NCBI GenBank assembly: GCA_046331625.1
Contig: JAXLQL010000005.1
Location: 310,001-374,000, forward strand
Length of the DNA: 64,000 bases
Source: JAXLQL01 sp046331625
Lineage (GTDB): Bacteria > Acidobacteriota > Terriglobia > Bryobacterales > Bryobacteraceae
Direction of reading: 5' to 3'
In this document: in pieces, positions 9,475 through 17,772 of the stretch
How the letters are laid out: each line of letters starts with the position of its first letter
Numbering within the stretch: position 1 is the first letter of the stretch
Program-made: the position numbers and the translations under genes
Notes under the pieces: model-generated
The model's database searches: none
What the model saw: the letters and a program-made list of their open reading frames with translations, nothing else
What the model was told of the DNA's origin: nothing

Positions 9475-9515
9475 AGCGGGACTGAAGTCCCGCGCAGGCT
9501 GAAGCCTGCCCCACA
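9475..9515 (+). repeat. Dispersed double-hairpin repeat, copy A
   Basis: Two adjacent hairpins: GCGGGACT-GA-AGTCCCGC followed by GCAGGCT-GA-AGCCTGC, then CCCACA. It lies upstream of recO, in the 284-bp gap between recO and the SH3 lipoprotein gene. The same unit recurs at seven other places in this window. Confidence 0.85.
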
Positions 9516-9590
9516 TCAGGGCTGAGCCGGGATCCCAGAGGCTCATCGCCGATGCAGAGTGTCCTACGAGCGCTGGTGCTCCGCGTCGGC

Positions 9591-9631
9591 AGCGGGACTG
9601 AAGTCCCGCGCTGGCTAAAGCCCGCCCTACA
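9591..9631 (+). repeat. Dispersed double-hairpin repeat, copy B
   Basis: A second copy 76 bp after copy A, same orientation. The first hairpin is identical (GCGGGACTGAAGTCCCGC). The second is the variant GCTGGCTAAAGCCCGC, followed by CCTACA. This variant second arm is shared with copy E at 23394. Confidence 0.85.
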
Positions 9632-9701
9632 CGGCAAGGCCAGTGCCAATGTCGGCATCGGCATGTCTTCTTGGGCTCTGACGCTGCAGGGGCGGATCAT
9701 G

Positions 9702-10808
9702 CTAGCGGAGCCAACGATCAGAGACCCATTGCCGCGTGCGCTGCCAGAGCGAGAGCTCTTCGCCATCTTCGATCATCATGGGGAGGTGATCGTCGGGGTC
9801 GGCGACGGGCTTGGTGTAGGGGCGGCGCTCGATCTCTCGCAGGCGACGATTGCGGAACTCGAAGGTTCGCGCGAAAAGTTCGTCGCGGCCGGCGACGAGA
9901 CGAATGCGCGGCGAGGCATCGCCGGGTTTCTGCTCGACCGTGACGGGATAGTAGCCGCGCAGTCCGCGCTCTACGTAAGTGGTCTCATAGCGATTCTTGC
10001 GCACGTTCCAGACGAAGACGCGGAAGCTGTCGAATTGATAGTCTTCCGGAGGCTTCGAAGAAGTAGTCCAGAGCCAACTCTGGCGGGGTTGGCCGTTCTT
10101 GTCGTTGACGATGTCGAGCGGAAAGCAAGAAGTGATGCGGTGCCCCTCGGCCATCTGCGTCACCTCGTCAGGCAGGTTCATCATGAGCATGCGCGCCAGC
10201 ACCCAGCCGGAGCGGCCGTCAGGCAGACGGACCATGCTCCAGTCGTCCTTGATGGAGTCGACGGGCACGGACTCGGCATTCGGCTGATCCGGATTGTACG
10301 GACCGCGTGGGGTTACGGCGCGCCCCACGAGGTCGATCATGACGCCCTCTGGAAGAAGGTAAAAGCTCGGCGAGGATCGATTCGGCGCGATGTGGACATT
10401 GAGGTCATCGAAAGGCGAGGCCTTCCCTTGCGAAGGAAGGGCCTTGGCGCGCTCGTTCACGCGGCGCAGATGCTGCATGCCCTTGGGCGAGAGAAGTTGG
10501 CGGCCATCGGTCCAACCCTCTGCGCCCTCGGCTGTGCGGACCTTGGCGAAGCGGCGTTTGCGCTCGAGGATCTCGAGCCGGTCACCGTGTTTGACGAGCG
10601 CGGTGACTGGTGCGCGAGGGGCGAGTTCCTGGCGCAGGTTGAGGGAAGCAGGGGCGACAAAGGCTTCGCCGATGGAGGGTTGGCGGTGGCGGGGCCGGCA
10701 AGAGGCGAGAGTAAGGAGGATTGCCAGGAGCAAGACGGAGCAGGACTGAAGTCCCGCGCAGGCTGAAGCCTGCCTCGCAACGCGGCTCCGATTAGCGCCG
10801 CGGGACAT
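9702..10808 (-). CDS. SH3-domain lipoprotein (hypothetical)
   Basis: A secreted or lipid-anchored protein of about 343-368 residues. A hydrophobic stretch ending in a lipobox (LLLAILLTLASC) precedes a bacterial SH3-like domain (PVTALVKHGDRLEILERKRRFAKVRTAEGAEGW) and a second one (DDWSMVRLPDGRSGWVLARML). Such domains usually bind peptidoglycan or protein partners. The start is uncertain. ATG 10808 overlaps the manA end by 17 bp and makes the hairpin repeat (10739-10779) encode part of the signal-peptide N-region. A TTG at 10733 lies just after the repeat and leaves a short signal peptide. It follows manA on the same strand. Confidence 0.75.
   Translation of the reverse strand: MSRGANRSRVARQASACAGLQSCSVLLLAILLTLASCRPRHRQPSIGEAFVAPASLNLRQELAPRAPVTALVKHGDRLEILERKRRFAKVRTAEGAEGWTDGRQLLSPKGMQHLRRVNERAKALPSQGKASPFDDLNVHIAPNRSSPSFYLLPEGVMIDLVGRAVTPRGPYNPDQPNAESVPVDSIKDDWSMVRLPDGRSGWVLARMLMMNLPDEVTQMAEGHRITSCFPLDIVNDKNGQPRQSWLWTTSSKPPEDYQFDSFRVFVWNVRKNRYETTYVERGLRGYYPVTVEQKPGDASPRIRLVAGRDELFARTFEFRNRRLREIERRPYTKPVADPDDHLPMMIEDGEELSLWQRTRQWVSDRWLR
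10739..10779 (+). repeat. Dispersed double-hairpin repeat, copy C (overlaps lipoprotein 5' end)
   Basis: GCAGGACTGAAGTCCCGC (one mismatch in the first stem) followed by GCAGGCTGAAGCCTGC. It sits at the junction between manA and the SH3 lipoprotein gene. If the upstream ATG is used it is translated in frame as RQASACAGLQSC. Confidence 0.8.
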
Positions 10809-11586
10809 AAGTGCGGAGCAGGGCGAGGCCAGAGTTCGGTTCGATGGTTGCGCCTGCATCGACACTCCAGACTTCGCCGAGGCGGAAGCGGTGTTGCGAG
10901 GTTCCGTCACGAAGGGTGCCTTCGCCTTCCAGCACAATCATAACGCCGCCCGGCCAAATCCAACTGTCGCGAGGTTCGTGGCGCTCAGTAACGAAGTAGG
11001 GGCACTGCGCAAGAAGCTGGCCGCCATCGGGCAACGGCTGCGGAGTCGACTTTCCAGAATGCGGCACGGGATCGAGCACGTCCATGCTCTTGTCAAGATG
11101 GAGTTCGCGTCCACGGTCATAGTCATAGAGCCGATACGTGACCTTCGAGTTTTGTTGGATCTCGCAGAGCGCCAGGTCCGGCCCCAGTGCATGCACGGTT
11201 CCGGCTGGAGTGAAGTACGTATCGCCGGCGGACGGGCGATAGAACGAGAGCATCTCCTCGATCGATTTGTCGAGCGCGGCCGTGCGGACTTGCTCGGGCT
11301 CGACATTGGTCTTGAAACCGAGTGCGAGTTCGGCGCGCGGACCAGCGCGCAGGATGTGCCACATCTCGGTCTTACCCACGGAGCCCTCGTGCTTGGCGGC
11401 GTAGGTGTCGTCCGGGTGGACCTGCACCGAGAGCTTCCCCGAGGTGAACAGGAATTTGATGAGAATCGCGCCAGCGGGAAACCACACCTCGCCCGTCAAT
11501 TCCGTCTGGGGCGGGAACCAAGGCGAGAGGTCATGCACGCCCCAGATCTGTTTGACGAATTCGGGTTCGATGCGCGTTGCCGCCAT
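10792..11586 (-). CDS. manA: Mannose-6-phosphate isomerase, class I type
   Basis: 264 residues of the cupin-type phosphomannose isomerase that interconverts fructose-6-P and mannose-6-P for glycan precursors. Zinc-site motifs are present: LSVQVHPDDTYA, GKTEMWHIL and the conserved TYFTPAGTVHALG. The later GVMIVLEGEGTLRDG belongs to the second cupin. It is short compared with E. coli ManA but normal for the compact bacterial group. It follows the aminotransferase by 14 bp and overlaps the next lipoprotein frame. Confidence 0.9.
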   Translation of the reverse strand: MAATRIEPEFVKQIWGVHDLSPWFPPQTELTGEVWFPAGAILIKFLFTSGKLSVQVHPDDTYAAKHEGSVGKTEMWHILRAGPRAELALGFKTNVEPEQVRTAALDKSIEEMLSFYRPSAGDTYFTPAGTVHALGPDLALCEIQQNSKVTYRLYDYDRGRELHLDKSMDVLDPVPHSGKSTPQPLPDGGQLLAQCPYFVTERHEPRDSWIWPGGVMIVLEGEGTLRDGTSQHRFRLGEVWSVDAGATIEPNSGLALLRTYVPRR

Positions 11587-11600
11587 CGTTCGCCCGTGGA

Positions 11601-12794
11601 CTACGCCTTGCCTTGCGCGAAGTTGTCGAGGCGGTCAAGGCCGCGTTCGAGTTCCTTCATCGAAGTGGCGTAGGAGATGCGGACATGGTCGGCGGTTCCG
11701 AACGCTTCGCCGGGCACGAGTGCAACGTGTGCCTTCCCCAAAACCTTCTCGGCAAATTCCATGGTGGTCTTGATGCCGAGGTTGTTCATGGCGCCGCGAA
11801 CGTTCGGATAGACGTAGAAGGCGCCCATGGGATCGAGCACCGAGATGCCCGGAATCTTGCGGATGCGATTCACGACGAACTCGCGGCGGCGGCGATACTC
11901 GCCGAGCATCGTCTGCACGGAGTCTTGCGGTCCGCGAAGGGCTTCGATGGCGGCTTTCTGGGCGATCGACGTGGGGTTCGACGTCATGTGGCTGTGGAGC
12001 TTGATCACAGCGTCAATGACGGGCTTGGGGCCGAGACCGAACCCGATGCGCCAGCCGGTCATCGCGTAGGTCTTCGACAGAGATCCAGCGACGATGACGG
12101 ACTCCTTGGCGCCCTTGGTGGCCGCGATCGAGAAGGGCTTCTCGTCGCCGTAAAGGAAGTGGCAATAGCATTCGTCTGTGATCAGCCAGATGCCGTGCTT
12201 CGAGGTGACTTCGTAGATCTTCTCGAACTCGGCCTTGCTGAGCACGGCGCCGCTGGGGTTCGATGGCGAGTTGACGATCACGGCTTTGGTCTTGGGCGTG
12301 ATGTTGCGTTCGAGAAGTTCGGCGGTGAGGTTGAATCCGTTGGCTTCGCCCGGATCGACGAAGACGCACTTGCCATAGGCGAAGTTGACGACGTCTTGAT
12401 AGGTGACCCAGAACGGAACCGGGATGATGACTTCGTCGCCCGGGTTGACCAGCACCTGCATCAGACTGAAGATGATGTGCTTGCCACCCACCGTGCCGAC
12501 GCATTCGTTGGTCGCGTAGTTCGTGCCAAAGTCGGCGGCGTGCCGATCGACGATGGCTTTCTTGAAATCGACCGTGCCGTCGACGGGAGTGTACTTGGTG
12601 AAGTTCTCCTCGAGAGCGCGGACCGCGGCTTGCTTGATGTTGTCTGGAGTGGGGAAATCGGGCTCGCCCGCGCCGAAGTCGACGACATCGACGCCTTCGC
12701 GTTTGAGGCGGCCGGCCTCGGTGGACACTTTCACGGTGGACGATACGCTGATCGTATTGACTCGGTCGGCGAGTCCTAGCATCGTAGAGGTCAC
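11601..12794 (-). CDS. Class I/II pyridoxal-phosphate aminotransferase (aspartate aminotransferase type)
   Basis: About 397 residues. PLP-enzyme motifs are clear: DFGAGEPDFPTPDNI near the N-terminus, NSPSNPSGAVLSKAEFEKI, DECYCHFLY, and the lysine loop SLSKTYAMTGWRIGF. It transfers amino groups between aspartate or a similar donor and 2-oxoglutarate. The GTG at 12794 overlaps the coaD stop (GTGA) and has a GGAGAAGG ribosome site a few bases upstream. ATG 12782 is the alternative. It is part of the coaD-aminotransferase-manA run. Confidence 0.9.
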   Translation of the reverse strand: MTSTMLGLADRVNTISVSSTVKVSTEAGRLKREGVDVVDFGAGEPDFPTPDNIKQAAVRALEENFTKYTPVDGTVDFKKAIVDRHAADFGTNYATNECVGTVGGKHIIFSLMQVLVNPGDEVIIPVPFWVTYQDVVNFAYGKCVFVDPGEANGFNLTAELLERNITPKTKAVIVNSPSNPSGAVLSKAEFEKIYEVTSKHGIWLITDECYCHFLYGDEKPFSIAATKGAKESVIVAGSLSKTYAMTGWRIGFGLGPKPVIDAVIKLHSHMTSNPTSIAQKAAIEALRGPQDSVQTMLGEYRRRREFVVNRIRKIPGISVLDPMGAFYVYPNVRGAMNNLGIKTTMEFAEKVLGKAHVALVPGEAFGTADHVRISYATSMKELERGLDRLDNFAQGKA

Positions 12795-13288
12795 TTTCCT
12801 TCTCCTTGAACCTTGTGTCGCAGGCGCTCTTCCACGAAAGGCGGGATGAGTCCGGCGACATTTCCGCCGAGGCGGAAAACTTCTTTCACCAGGCGGGAAC
12901 TGACGAACGAGTAGTTCTCGCTGGCCATCAAAAACACGGTCTCGATCGAGGGCTGCAGGCGGCGGTTCATGCTGGTCATCTGCAACTCGTACTCGTAGTC
13001 GGAAACGGCGCGGATCCCGCGGACGATGGCGGTGGCTCCTTTTTGCGCGGCATAGTCGGCGAGTAATCCCTCGAAACTGTCCACCCCCACGTTGGCAAGT
13101 CCGGCGGTGGCCTGGCACAACATGTCCACGCGTTCGGCGGTGGAAAACAAGGGCTGCTTGCTTTCGTTACGAAGCACCGCGACGATCAACCGGTCAAACA
13201 ACCGGGCCGAGCGCCGAATCAGATCGATGTGCCCGTTGGTGGGCGGATCGAACGAACCGGGGTAGATCGCGATGACCTCGGGGGGCAA
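12791..13288 (-). CDS. coaD: Phosphopantetheine adenylyltransferase
   Basis: 165 residues, normal CoaD length. It makes dephospho-CoA from phosphopantetheine and ATP. The nucleotidyltransferase motif YPGSFDPPTNGHIDLIRR is present, as are GIRAVSDYEYELQM and NYSFVSSRLVKEV near the C-terminus. The start must be TTG 13288: the codon directly before it in frame is TAG, and no ATG or GTG lies between it and the essential IAIYPGSFDP segment. The gene precedes the aminotransferase with a 4-bp overlap. Confidence 0.93.
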   Translation of the reverse strand: MPPEVIAIYPGSFDPPTNGHIDLIRRSARLFDRLIVAVLRNESKQPLFSTAERVDMLCQATAGLANVGVDSFEGLLADYAAQKGATAIVRGIRAVSDYEYELQMTSMNRRLQPSIETVFLMASENYSFVSSRLVKEVFRLGGNVAGLIPPFVEERLRHKVQGEGK

Positions 13289-13318
13289 CTATTTATTGTA
13301 CTATCGGCTGAACCTGCA

Positions 13319-14455
13319 CTAGGTACCGGCACTCGATTGCTGGAAACGAGATTCGTAAAGAAGGCGCGTCGAGGGCATACTGGCGTCTCCAAGCACTTCG
13401 TCCACCAACCCCAGCCAAAAAGCGTCGGCAGGAGTCAACCGATTCTCGCCGGCTTGGAGGACACTGCAAAGCGCGACGAATAGGCTCCACGGGCCGAGCA
13501 ACCGGGGAGTCACCAACTCTGCCTTCCTTTGGGATGCTGCGGCAGGATCGAGCATTGCGAGGTGCTCCCGCTCCCCGACCTCCAAGGCCAAGTCGCCCAG
13601 AGCCTCGCAAATATGCTGGAAACGTTCTCCCAGAAAATGCGAGAGGAACTCCATGAGGTGGGAGGCATGTTCGTTCAACGCGGCCAACGTGGGCCAAGCC
13701 CTTCCGGTTGACTCGGCGGAGCCCTGGAGATCCAGGATCCCCTTCAGGATGTCTGTCTCGAGCTCCGCGAGAGGTTTCGCCTGATTTCCAGAGAGCCTCT
13801 CGAAAACCAAGTTGGCTAAATCTCGGTACTTGGTGCACCGCTCCCTTGCGAGAGCCACTAGGGCCGCAGCAGGTTCTGACAATCGCTCGATCAGAAGATC
13901 GCAGCACCGATCAACGTTGGTCGCCTCCTTCTGATCGGACTCCTTTCGGAGATCATTGATGTCAGGTCTGAGGAAGACGAGGTACCTCAGGAAAAATCGC
14001 ATATCGGCACGCATGGCGAGTTCCGCAGCATACTCATTGTTCGTCGTCCTGAGGTGCTCCGCCAACATAGATGCGCGCTCCACCGTAAGGGACGCTTCGG
14101 CTTGCCTTACACCGTGATAGTGGATCGTCGCATTTGGATATGCGATTACATAATCCCCTGCGAACAAGAGGTCCGCAGCAGCGCTCGCGGCGTAGCGTGT
14201 GGCTACGGTGATCAAGTCGCACGGTGGGGCTAGTTCTTGATTCGAAGCCCGCAGCAAGCCGATGAGACTGGCTGCCTCCCACGTGAAACCTCCCGGGCTG
14301 TCAATGTATACGGTTATTGGGGACCGGCTAGCCGCCTGGAGCCTCAGGATCTCTGGCGTCAGTCGTTGGACCAGTGCTTCGTCTATAACCCCATGCACAA
14401 AAACGGCGCGATGCGGGTTGGCTCGGAATCTAGGATCCGCTACCAGTTCTACCAT
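13319..14455 (-). CDS. ClpP/SDH-type serine protease-like protein with long C-terminal extension
   Basis: 378 residues. The first ~130 match the ClpP/crotonase fold: AVFVHGVIDEALVQRL, then ITVYIDSPGG (residues 48-56, the oxyanion strand), TRYAASAAADLLFAGD with a candidate nucleophile Ser91, and ATIHYHGVR with candidate His112 or His114. The remaining ~240 residues are helical and unlike ClpP, which is about 200 residues in total. No chaperone ATPase is adjacent. It overlaps a 79-residue upstream gene by 26 bp. Base use is less GC-biased than in the flanking coaD and efp, suggesting an acquired pair. The function is unknown: a stand-alone protease or a defence-type effector are possibilities. 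Confidence 0.65.
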   Translation of the reverse strand: MVELVADPRFRANPHRAVFVHGVIDEALVQRLTPEILRLQAASRSPITVYIDSPGGFTWEAASLIGLLRASNQELAPPCDLITVATRYAASAAADLLFAGDYVIAYPNATIHYHGVRQAEASLTVERASMLAEHLRTTNNEYAAELAMRADMRFFLRYLVFLRPDINDLRKESDQKEATNVDRCCDLLIERLSEPAAALVALARERCTKYRDLANLVFERLSGNQAKPLAELETDILKGILDLQGSAESTGRAWPTLAALNEHASHLMEFLSHFLGERFQHICEALGDLALEVGEREHLAMLDPAAASQRKAELVTPRLLGPWSLFVALCSVLQAGENRLTPADAFWLGLVDEVLGDASMPSTRLLYESRFQQSSAGT

Positions 14456-14669
14456 CAGTGCCGGGACGATCCTGGTTCATTTGACTCTGTCGTGTCAACT
14501 CTCGTTGAAGACCCATGAGGTATCGGCCGAGACCAAGCCCATGCGTCTGATAGAGCGAACTGAGCTTTCGGGCTACTTCGATCTCCTCGGCGGTAAGCGG
14601 CGAATTTACGTAACGAGAGCCAGAGTTCCAATCAGTCGGACGAACGCTTTCTGCGGTTCCTGTCTTCAT
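14430..14669 (-). CDS. Small hypothetical protein coupled to the ClpP-like gene
   Basis: 79 residues starting MKTGTAESVRPTDWNSGSRY, with one likely helix (TAEEIEVARKLSSLYQTHG) and a polar, Gly/Ser-rich tail. I do not recognise a family. It overlaps the ClpP-like gene by 26 bp, so the two are probably translated together, and it may be a regulator or partner of the protease. A TATACT box lies 20 bp upstream (14690-14695 on the minus strand). Confidence 0.5.
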   Translation of the reverse strand: MKTGTAESVRPTDWNSGSRYVNSPLTAEEIEVARKLSSLYQTHGLGLGRYLMGLQRELTRQSQMNQDRPGTDGRTGSGS

Positions 14670-14758
14670 TCTCGAGTCCTTGCACTCAGAGTATACATCG
14701 GCACACTCTCGAGGATGGGGCGGAGGAGGAAGCTGGCCTTGGCCACGTGCTCCGAGAC

Positions 14759-15319
14759 TCAGCCGGCGCGTTCGAGATAGCTGCCATCAGTAGTGGATAC
14801 GCGGATTCGTTCGCCTTCGCTAATGAACGGCGGCACCTGCACGATCAAGCCGGTTTCGAGCTTGGCGGGCTTGGTGACGTTGGATACGGTTGCGCCCTTG
14901 ATCCCGGGCTCGGTTTCCACAATGAGCAGTTCGACGCTCGGGGGTAGGTCCACACCGAGGGGCTTGCCTTCGTAGAACACGACGATGCACTTGAAGCCGG
15001 GCTTGATGTAGTTGACGGCGTCACCGAGCAGGTCGCGATTGAGATGCATCTGCTCGTAGTTTTCGGTGTTCATGAAGTGGTAGGCTTCGCCGTCGTCGTA
15101 CAGGTACTCCATCTCGTGTTCGTCGAGCACGGCGCGTTCGACGCGGTCTTCCGAACTGAAGCGGTGCTCGATCATGGCGCCGCTCGACAGCTTGCGCATC
15201 TTGGCCTGGACGAACCCGCGCAGGTTGCCGGGCGTGCGGTGCTCGGTCTTGAAGATCGAGTACAAGTCATTGTTGAACTTGATCACCATGCCCGGGCGGA
15301 GTTGTGTTGCAGAAAGCAT
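14759..15319 (-). CDS. efp: Elongation factor P
   Basis: 186 residues starting MLSATQLRPGMVIKFNND, with the three-domain EF-P layout ending TTDGSYLERAG. EF-P relieves ribosome stalling at polyproline. The tip loop reads EHRTPGNLRGFVQAK. Aligned to PGKGQAF of E. coli, the modified lysine position is Asn32, so the usual lysylation site is absent, and no Arg stands exactly there either. ATG 15319 was chosen because upstream residues do not match the family. It is divergent from the PfkB kinase. Confidence 0.93.
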   Translation of the reverse strand: MLSATQLRPGMVIKFNNDLYSIFKTEHRTPGNLRGFVQAKMRKLSSGAMIEHRFSSEDRVERAVLDEHEMEYLYDDGEAYHFMNTENYEQMHLNRDLLGDAVNYIKPGFKCIVVFYEGKPLGVDLPPSVELLIVETEPGIKGATVSNVTKPAKLETGLIVQVPPFISEGERIRVSTTDGSYLERAG

Positions 15320-15396
15320 ATTCGTGTGGAATTGTTCGTGGGGAACCGTCATTATAGCAAGCTGCTCGAACAGGCTGCTACGCTAACCTAATCGCA

Positions 15397-16350
15397 ATGG
15401 CTGCTGAATTCGACGTAGTTGGCATCGGCCTCAACGCCACGGACACGGTTTTGTTGGTTCCCCGGTTTCCGGCATACGCGGGCAAGGAACCGTTCGATGA
15501 AGAGTTCTTGAGTCCGGGCGGGCAGGTGGCGAGCGCGATGGTGGCTTGCGCCAAGCTCGGGCTGCGGGTGAAGTACATCGGGACGGTGGGCGATGACGAC
15601 CGGGGGCGGATCCAGATGGAGAGCCTGACGGGGTCAGGCATCAATCTCGACCACGTGCAGGTGCGCAAGGACACGGCGAACCAGTCGGCGTACATCGTGA
15701 TTGATCGATCGACGGGCGAGCGGACGGTGTTCTGGAGACGGCCCGAAGGATTGCGGCTGGAACCTTCCGAAGTGGTGCCCGAGATGATCACGTGCGCGCG
15801 GTTGCTGCACATTGACGGACACGATACGGCAGCCGTGAGCAAGGCAGCGCGCATCGCGCGGCAGCATCAGATCCCGGTGACGGTGGACGTGGACACCGTC
15901 TATCACGGGTTCGACAAAGTGCTGCCGTTCGTGGACTACCTGATCACGAGTTCGGAATTTCCGCCGCAGTGGACCAACGAACGCGATCCGTTCCGGGCGC
16001 TCGAGATGATTCAGGAAGAGTTCGGCATGCGTGTGGCGGCGATGACCCTCGGCGCGCAGGGAAGCGTGGCGCGGTTCCAGGGCAAGTTCCACTACTCGCC
16101 GGCGTTCGTGGTGAACTGCGTGGATACCACCGGTGCGGGCGACATCTTCCACGGCGCCTTTTGCTACGCTGTGCTGAAAGGAATGCCCATCGGCGAGACG
16201 CTCGATTTCTGCAATGCTCTAGCGGCGTTGAACTGCACGGCGCTGGGAGCGCGCGGCGGCATCTCGACCGAAGCCGAGGCACTGGCGCTGATGAAGAAGG
16301 CCGAGCGGCGTTCGAACCGCGACTTCGTCATGCGCGCGCAACGTTCCTGA
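15397..16350 (+). CDS. PfkB-family carbohydrate kinase
   Basis: 317 residues. The N-terminal VVGIGLNATDTVLLVPRFPAYAGK and GGQVASAMVACAKLGLRVKYIG match the ribokinase/PfkB sugar-binding region. The C-terminal signature DTTGAGDIFHGAFCYAVL holds the catalytic Asp and the anion hole. The substrate sugar is not determined by these motifs. It opens a rightward run of six closely spaced genes (15397-20371). Confidence 0.9.
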   Translation: MAAEFDVVGIGLNATDTVLLVPRFPAYAGKEPFDEEFLSPGGQVASAMVACAKLGLRVKYIGTVGDDDRGRIQMESLTGSGINLDHVQVRKDTANQSAYIVIDRSTGERTVFWRRPEGLRLEPSEVVPEMITCARLLHIDGHDTAAVSKAARIARQHQIPVTVDVDTVYHGFDKVLPFVDYLITSSEFPPQWTNERDPFRALEMIQEEFGMRVAAMTLGAQGSVARFQGKFHYSPAFVVNCVDTTGAGDIFHGAFCYAVLKGMPIGETLDFCNALAALNCTALGARGGISTEAEALALMKKAERRSNRDFVMRAQRS

Positions 16351-16359
16351 TTCCTCTTC

Positions 16360-17028
16360 ATGATCCCCCTTCGCGATTCGCAACCGAGCAACGCAGTACC
16401 GCTGGTCACGATTCTGCTGATCGTGGTGAATGTGGCGATCTTCCTGTTCGAATTCACGCTCGATGGGTTTTCGCGCAACGAATTCGTGATGGAGTACGCG
16501 ATGGTGCCGGGGCGGTTGCATTGGGGCTCGATGATCACGTCGATGTTCCTGCATGGCGGATTCATGCACTTGATCGGGAACATGTGGTTTCTGTGGATCT
16601 TCGGCGACAACATCGAGGATCTGCTGGGGCGGTACCGATTCCTCGTGTTTTATCTGGCGTGCGGCGTGGCGGCGGGGGTGACGCATCTGATGTTCAATGC
16701 GGGGTCTCTGGTGCCGACGGTAGGTGCCAGCGGGGCGATCGCGGGCGTGATGGGCGCCTACATGGTCCGTTTTCCGCATTCGCGCATCGTGACGCTGATT
16801 CCGCTGATCATCTTCATGACCACCGCGGAATTGCCGGCGTGGGTGATGCTGGTCTACTGGTTCGTGATCCAGATTTTCAGCGGCGTGGGCGAGTTGGCCG
16901 CCACACACAATCAGGCAGGCGGAGTGGCGTGGTTCGCGCACGTGGGCGGCTTTCTGGCCGGGATCGTGCTGGTGCAGTTGATGGCGAAGAACGAGCGTTA
17001 CCGCCTGAGACCGGAGATGCGCTGGTAG
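16360..17028 (+). CDS. Rhomboid-family intramembrane serine protease
   Basis: 222 residues with about six hydrophobic segments. The catalytic serine motif VGASGAIAGVMGAYMV, the upstream L1-loop HLIGNMWFLWIFGDNIEDLLG and the second catalytic His in AWFAHVGGFLAGI are all present, so it should be active. Rhomboids cleave transmembrane helices within the membrane; the substrate here is unknown. It ends at 17028 and the next gene starts on the following base. Confidence 0.93.
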   Translation: MIPLRDSQPSNAVPLVTILLIVVNVAIFLFEFTLDGFSRNEFVMEYAMVPGRLHWGSMITSMFLHGGFMHLIGNMWFLWIFGDNIEDLLGRYRFLVFYLACGVAAGVTHLMFNAGSLVPTVGASGAIAGVMGAYMVRFPHSRIVTLIPLIIFMTTAELPAWVMLVYWFVIQIFSGVGELAATHNQAGGVAWFAHVGGFLAGIVLVQLMAKNERYRLRPEMRW

Positions 17029-17772
17029 ATGCGAAATCCTTACACTGACGAAGGCGACGTAACACCTGTGGACGCGCTGGCGATCGCCGCGCACCCGGAT
17101 GACGTGGAGCAGACCTGCGGCGGAACGCTGATCCGGCTGGCGGAGATGGGATACAAGACCGGCGTGCTCGATTTGACCGCCGGCAACATGGGAACGCGCG
17201 GGACACCCGAGATCCGGCTGGCGGAAGCGGATCGCGCCGCCGCGGTCATGCGGTGCTCGTATCGCGCGAACCTGCACATGCCCGACGCGCGGCTCGAGGT
17301 GGCGCTGGCGGGCAAGGTGAGCATCGCGAGCGAGATTCGGCGCGCGAGACCGCGACTGGTGATTCTGCCTTACTGGGACGGCCGGCATCCGGATCACTAT
17401 CGCGCGAGCGAGATGGCGTACGAGGCGTGCTTCATGGCTGGCTTGGCGAAGCTCGACGCGTACACGCCGCCGCATCGTCCGCGCAAGGTGATCTACTCGT
17501 CGCTCTATGCGAGCGTGGAGCCGTCGTTCGTAGTGGACATTTCGGCGCAATTCGAGCGAAGGATGGAAGCGCTGTTCTGTTACGAGTCGCAATATGGCGA
17601 TCACGAGCAGGGCAGCGAACTGTTCCCTTCCCGCAAGGAAATCCGGGAACGGCTGGAGACAGTGGCTCGGTTCTACGGACAAAAGATCGGCGTGAAGTAC
17701 GGCGAGCCGTTCGTGGTGAAAGAGACGATGGCCGTGGATGATCCCGTAGCGCTGGGTGTGAAGAGTTTCTGA
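17029..17772 (+). CDS. bshB1: Bacillithiol biosynthesis deacetylase BshB1
   Basis: 247 residues of the LmbE/PIG-L deacetylase fold. The zinc motif AIAAHPDDVEQTCGG and the third ligand region GRHPDHYRASEM are present, and DLTAGNMGTRGTPEIRLAEA with FCYESQYGD is typical of BshB1. It removes acetate from GlcNAc-malate in bacillithiol synthesis. The ATG abuts the rhomboid stop. No bshA or bshC is in the window. Confidence 0.9.
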   Translation: MRNPYTDEGDVTPVDALAIAAHPDDVEQTCGGTLIRLAEMGYKTGVLDLTAGNMGTRGTPEIRLAEADRAAAVMRCSYRANLHMPDARLEVALAGKVSIASEIRRARPRLVILPYWDGRHPDHYRASEMAYEACFMAGLAKLDAYTPPHRPRKVIYSSLYASVEPSFVVDISAQFERRMEALFCYESQYGDHEQGSELFPSRKEIRERLETVARFYGQKIGVKYGEPFVVKETMAVDDPVALGVKSF

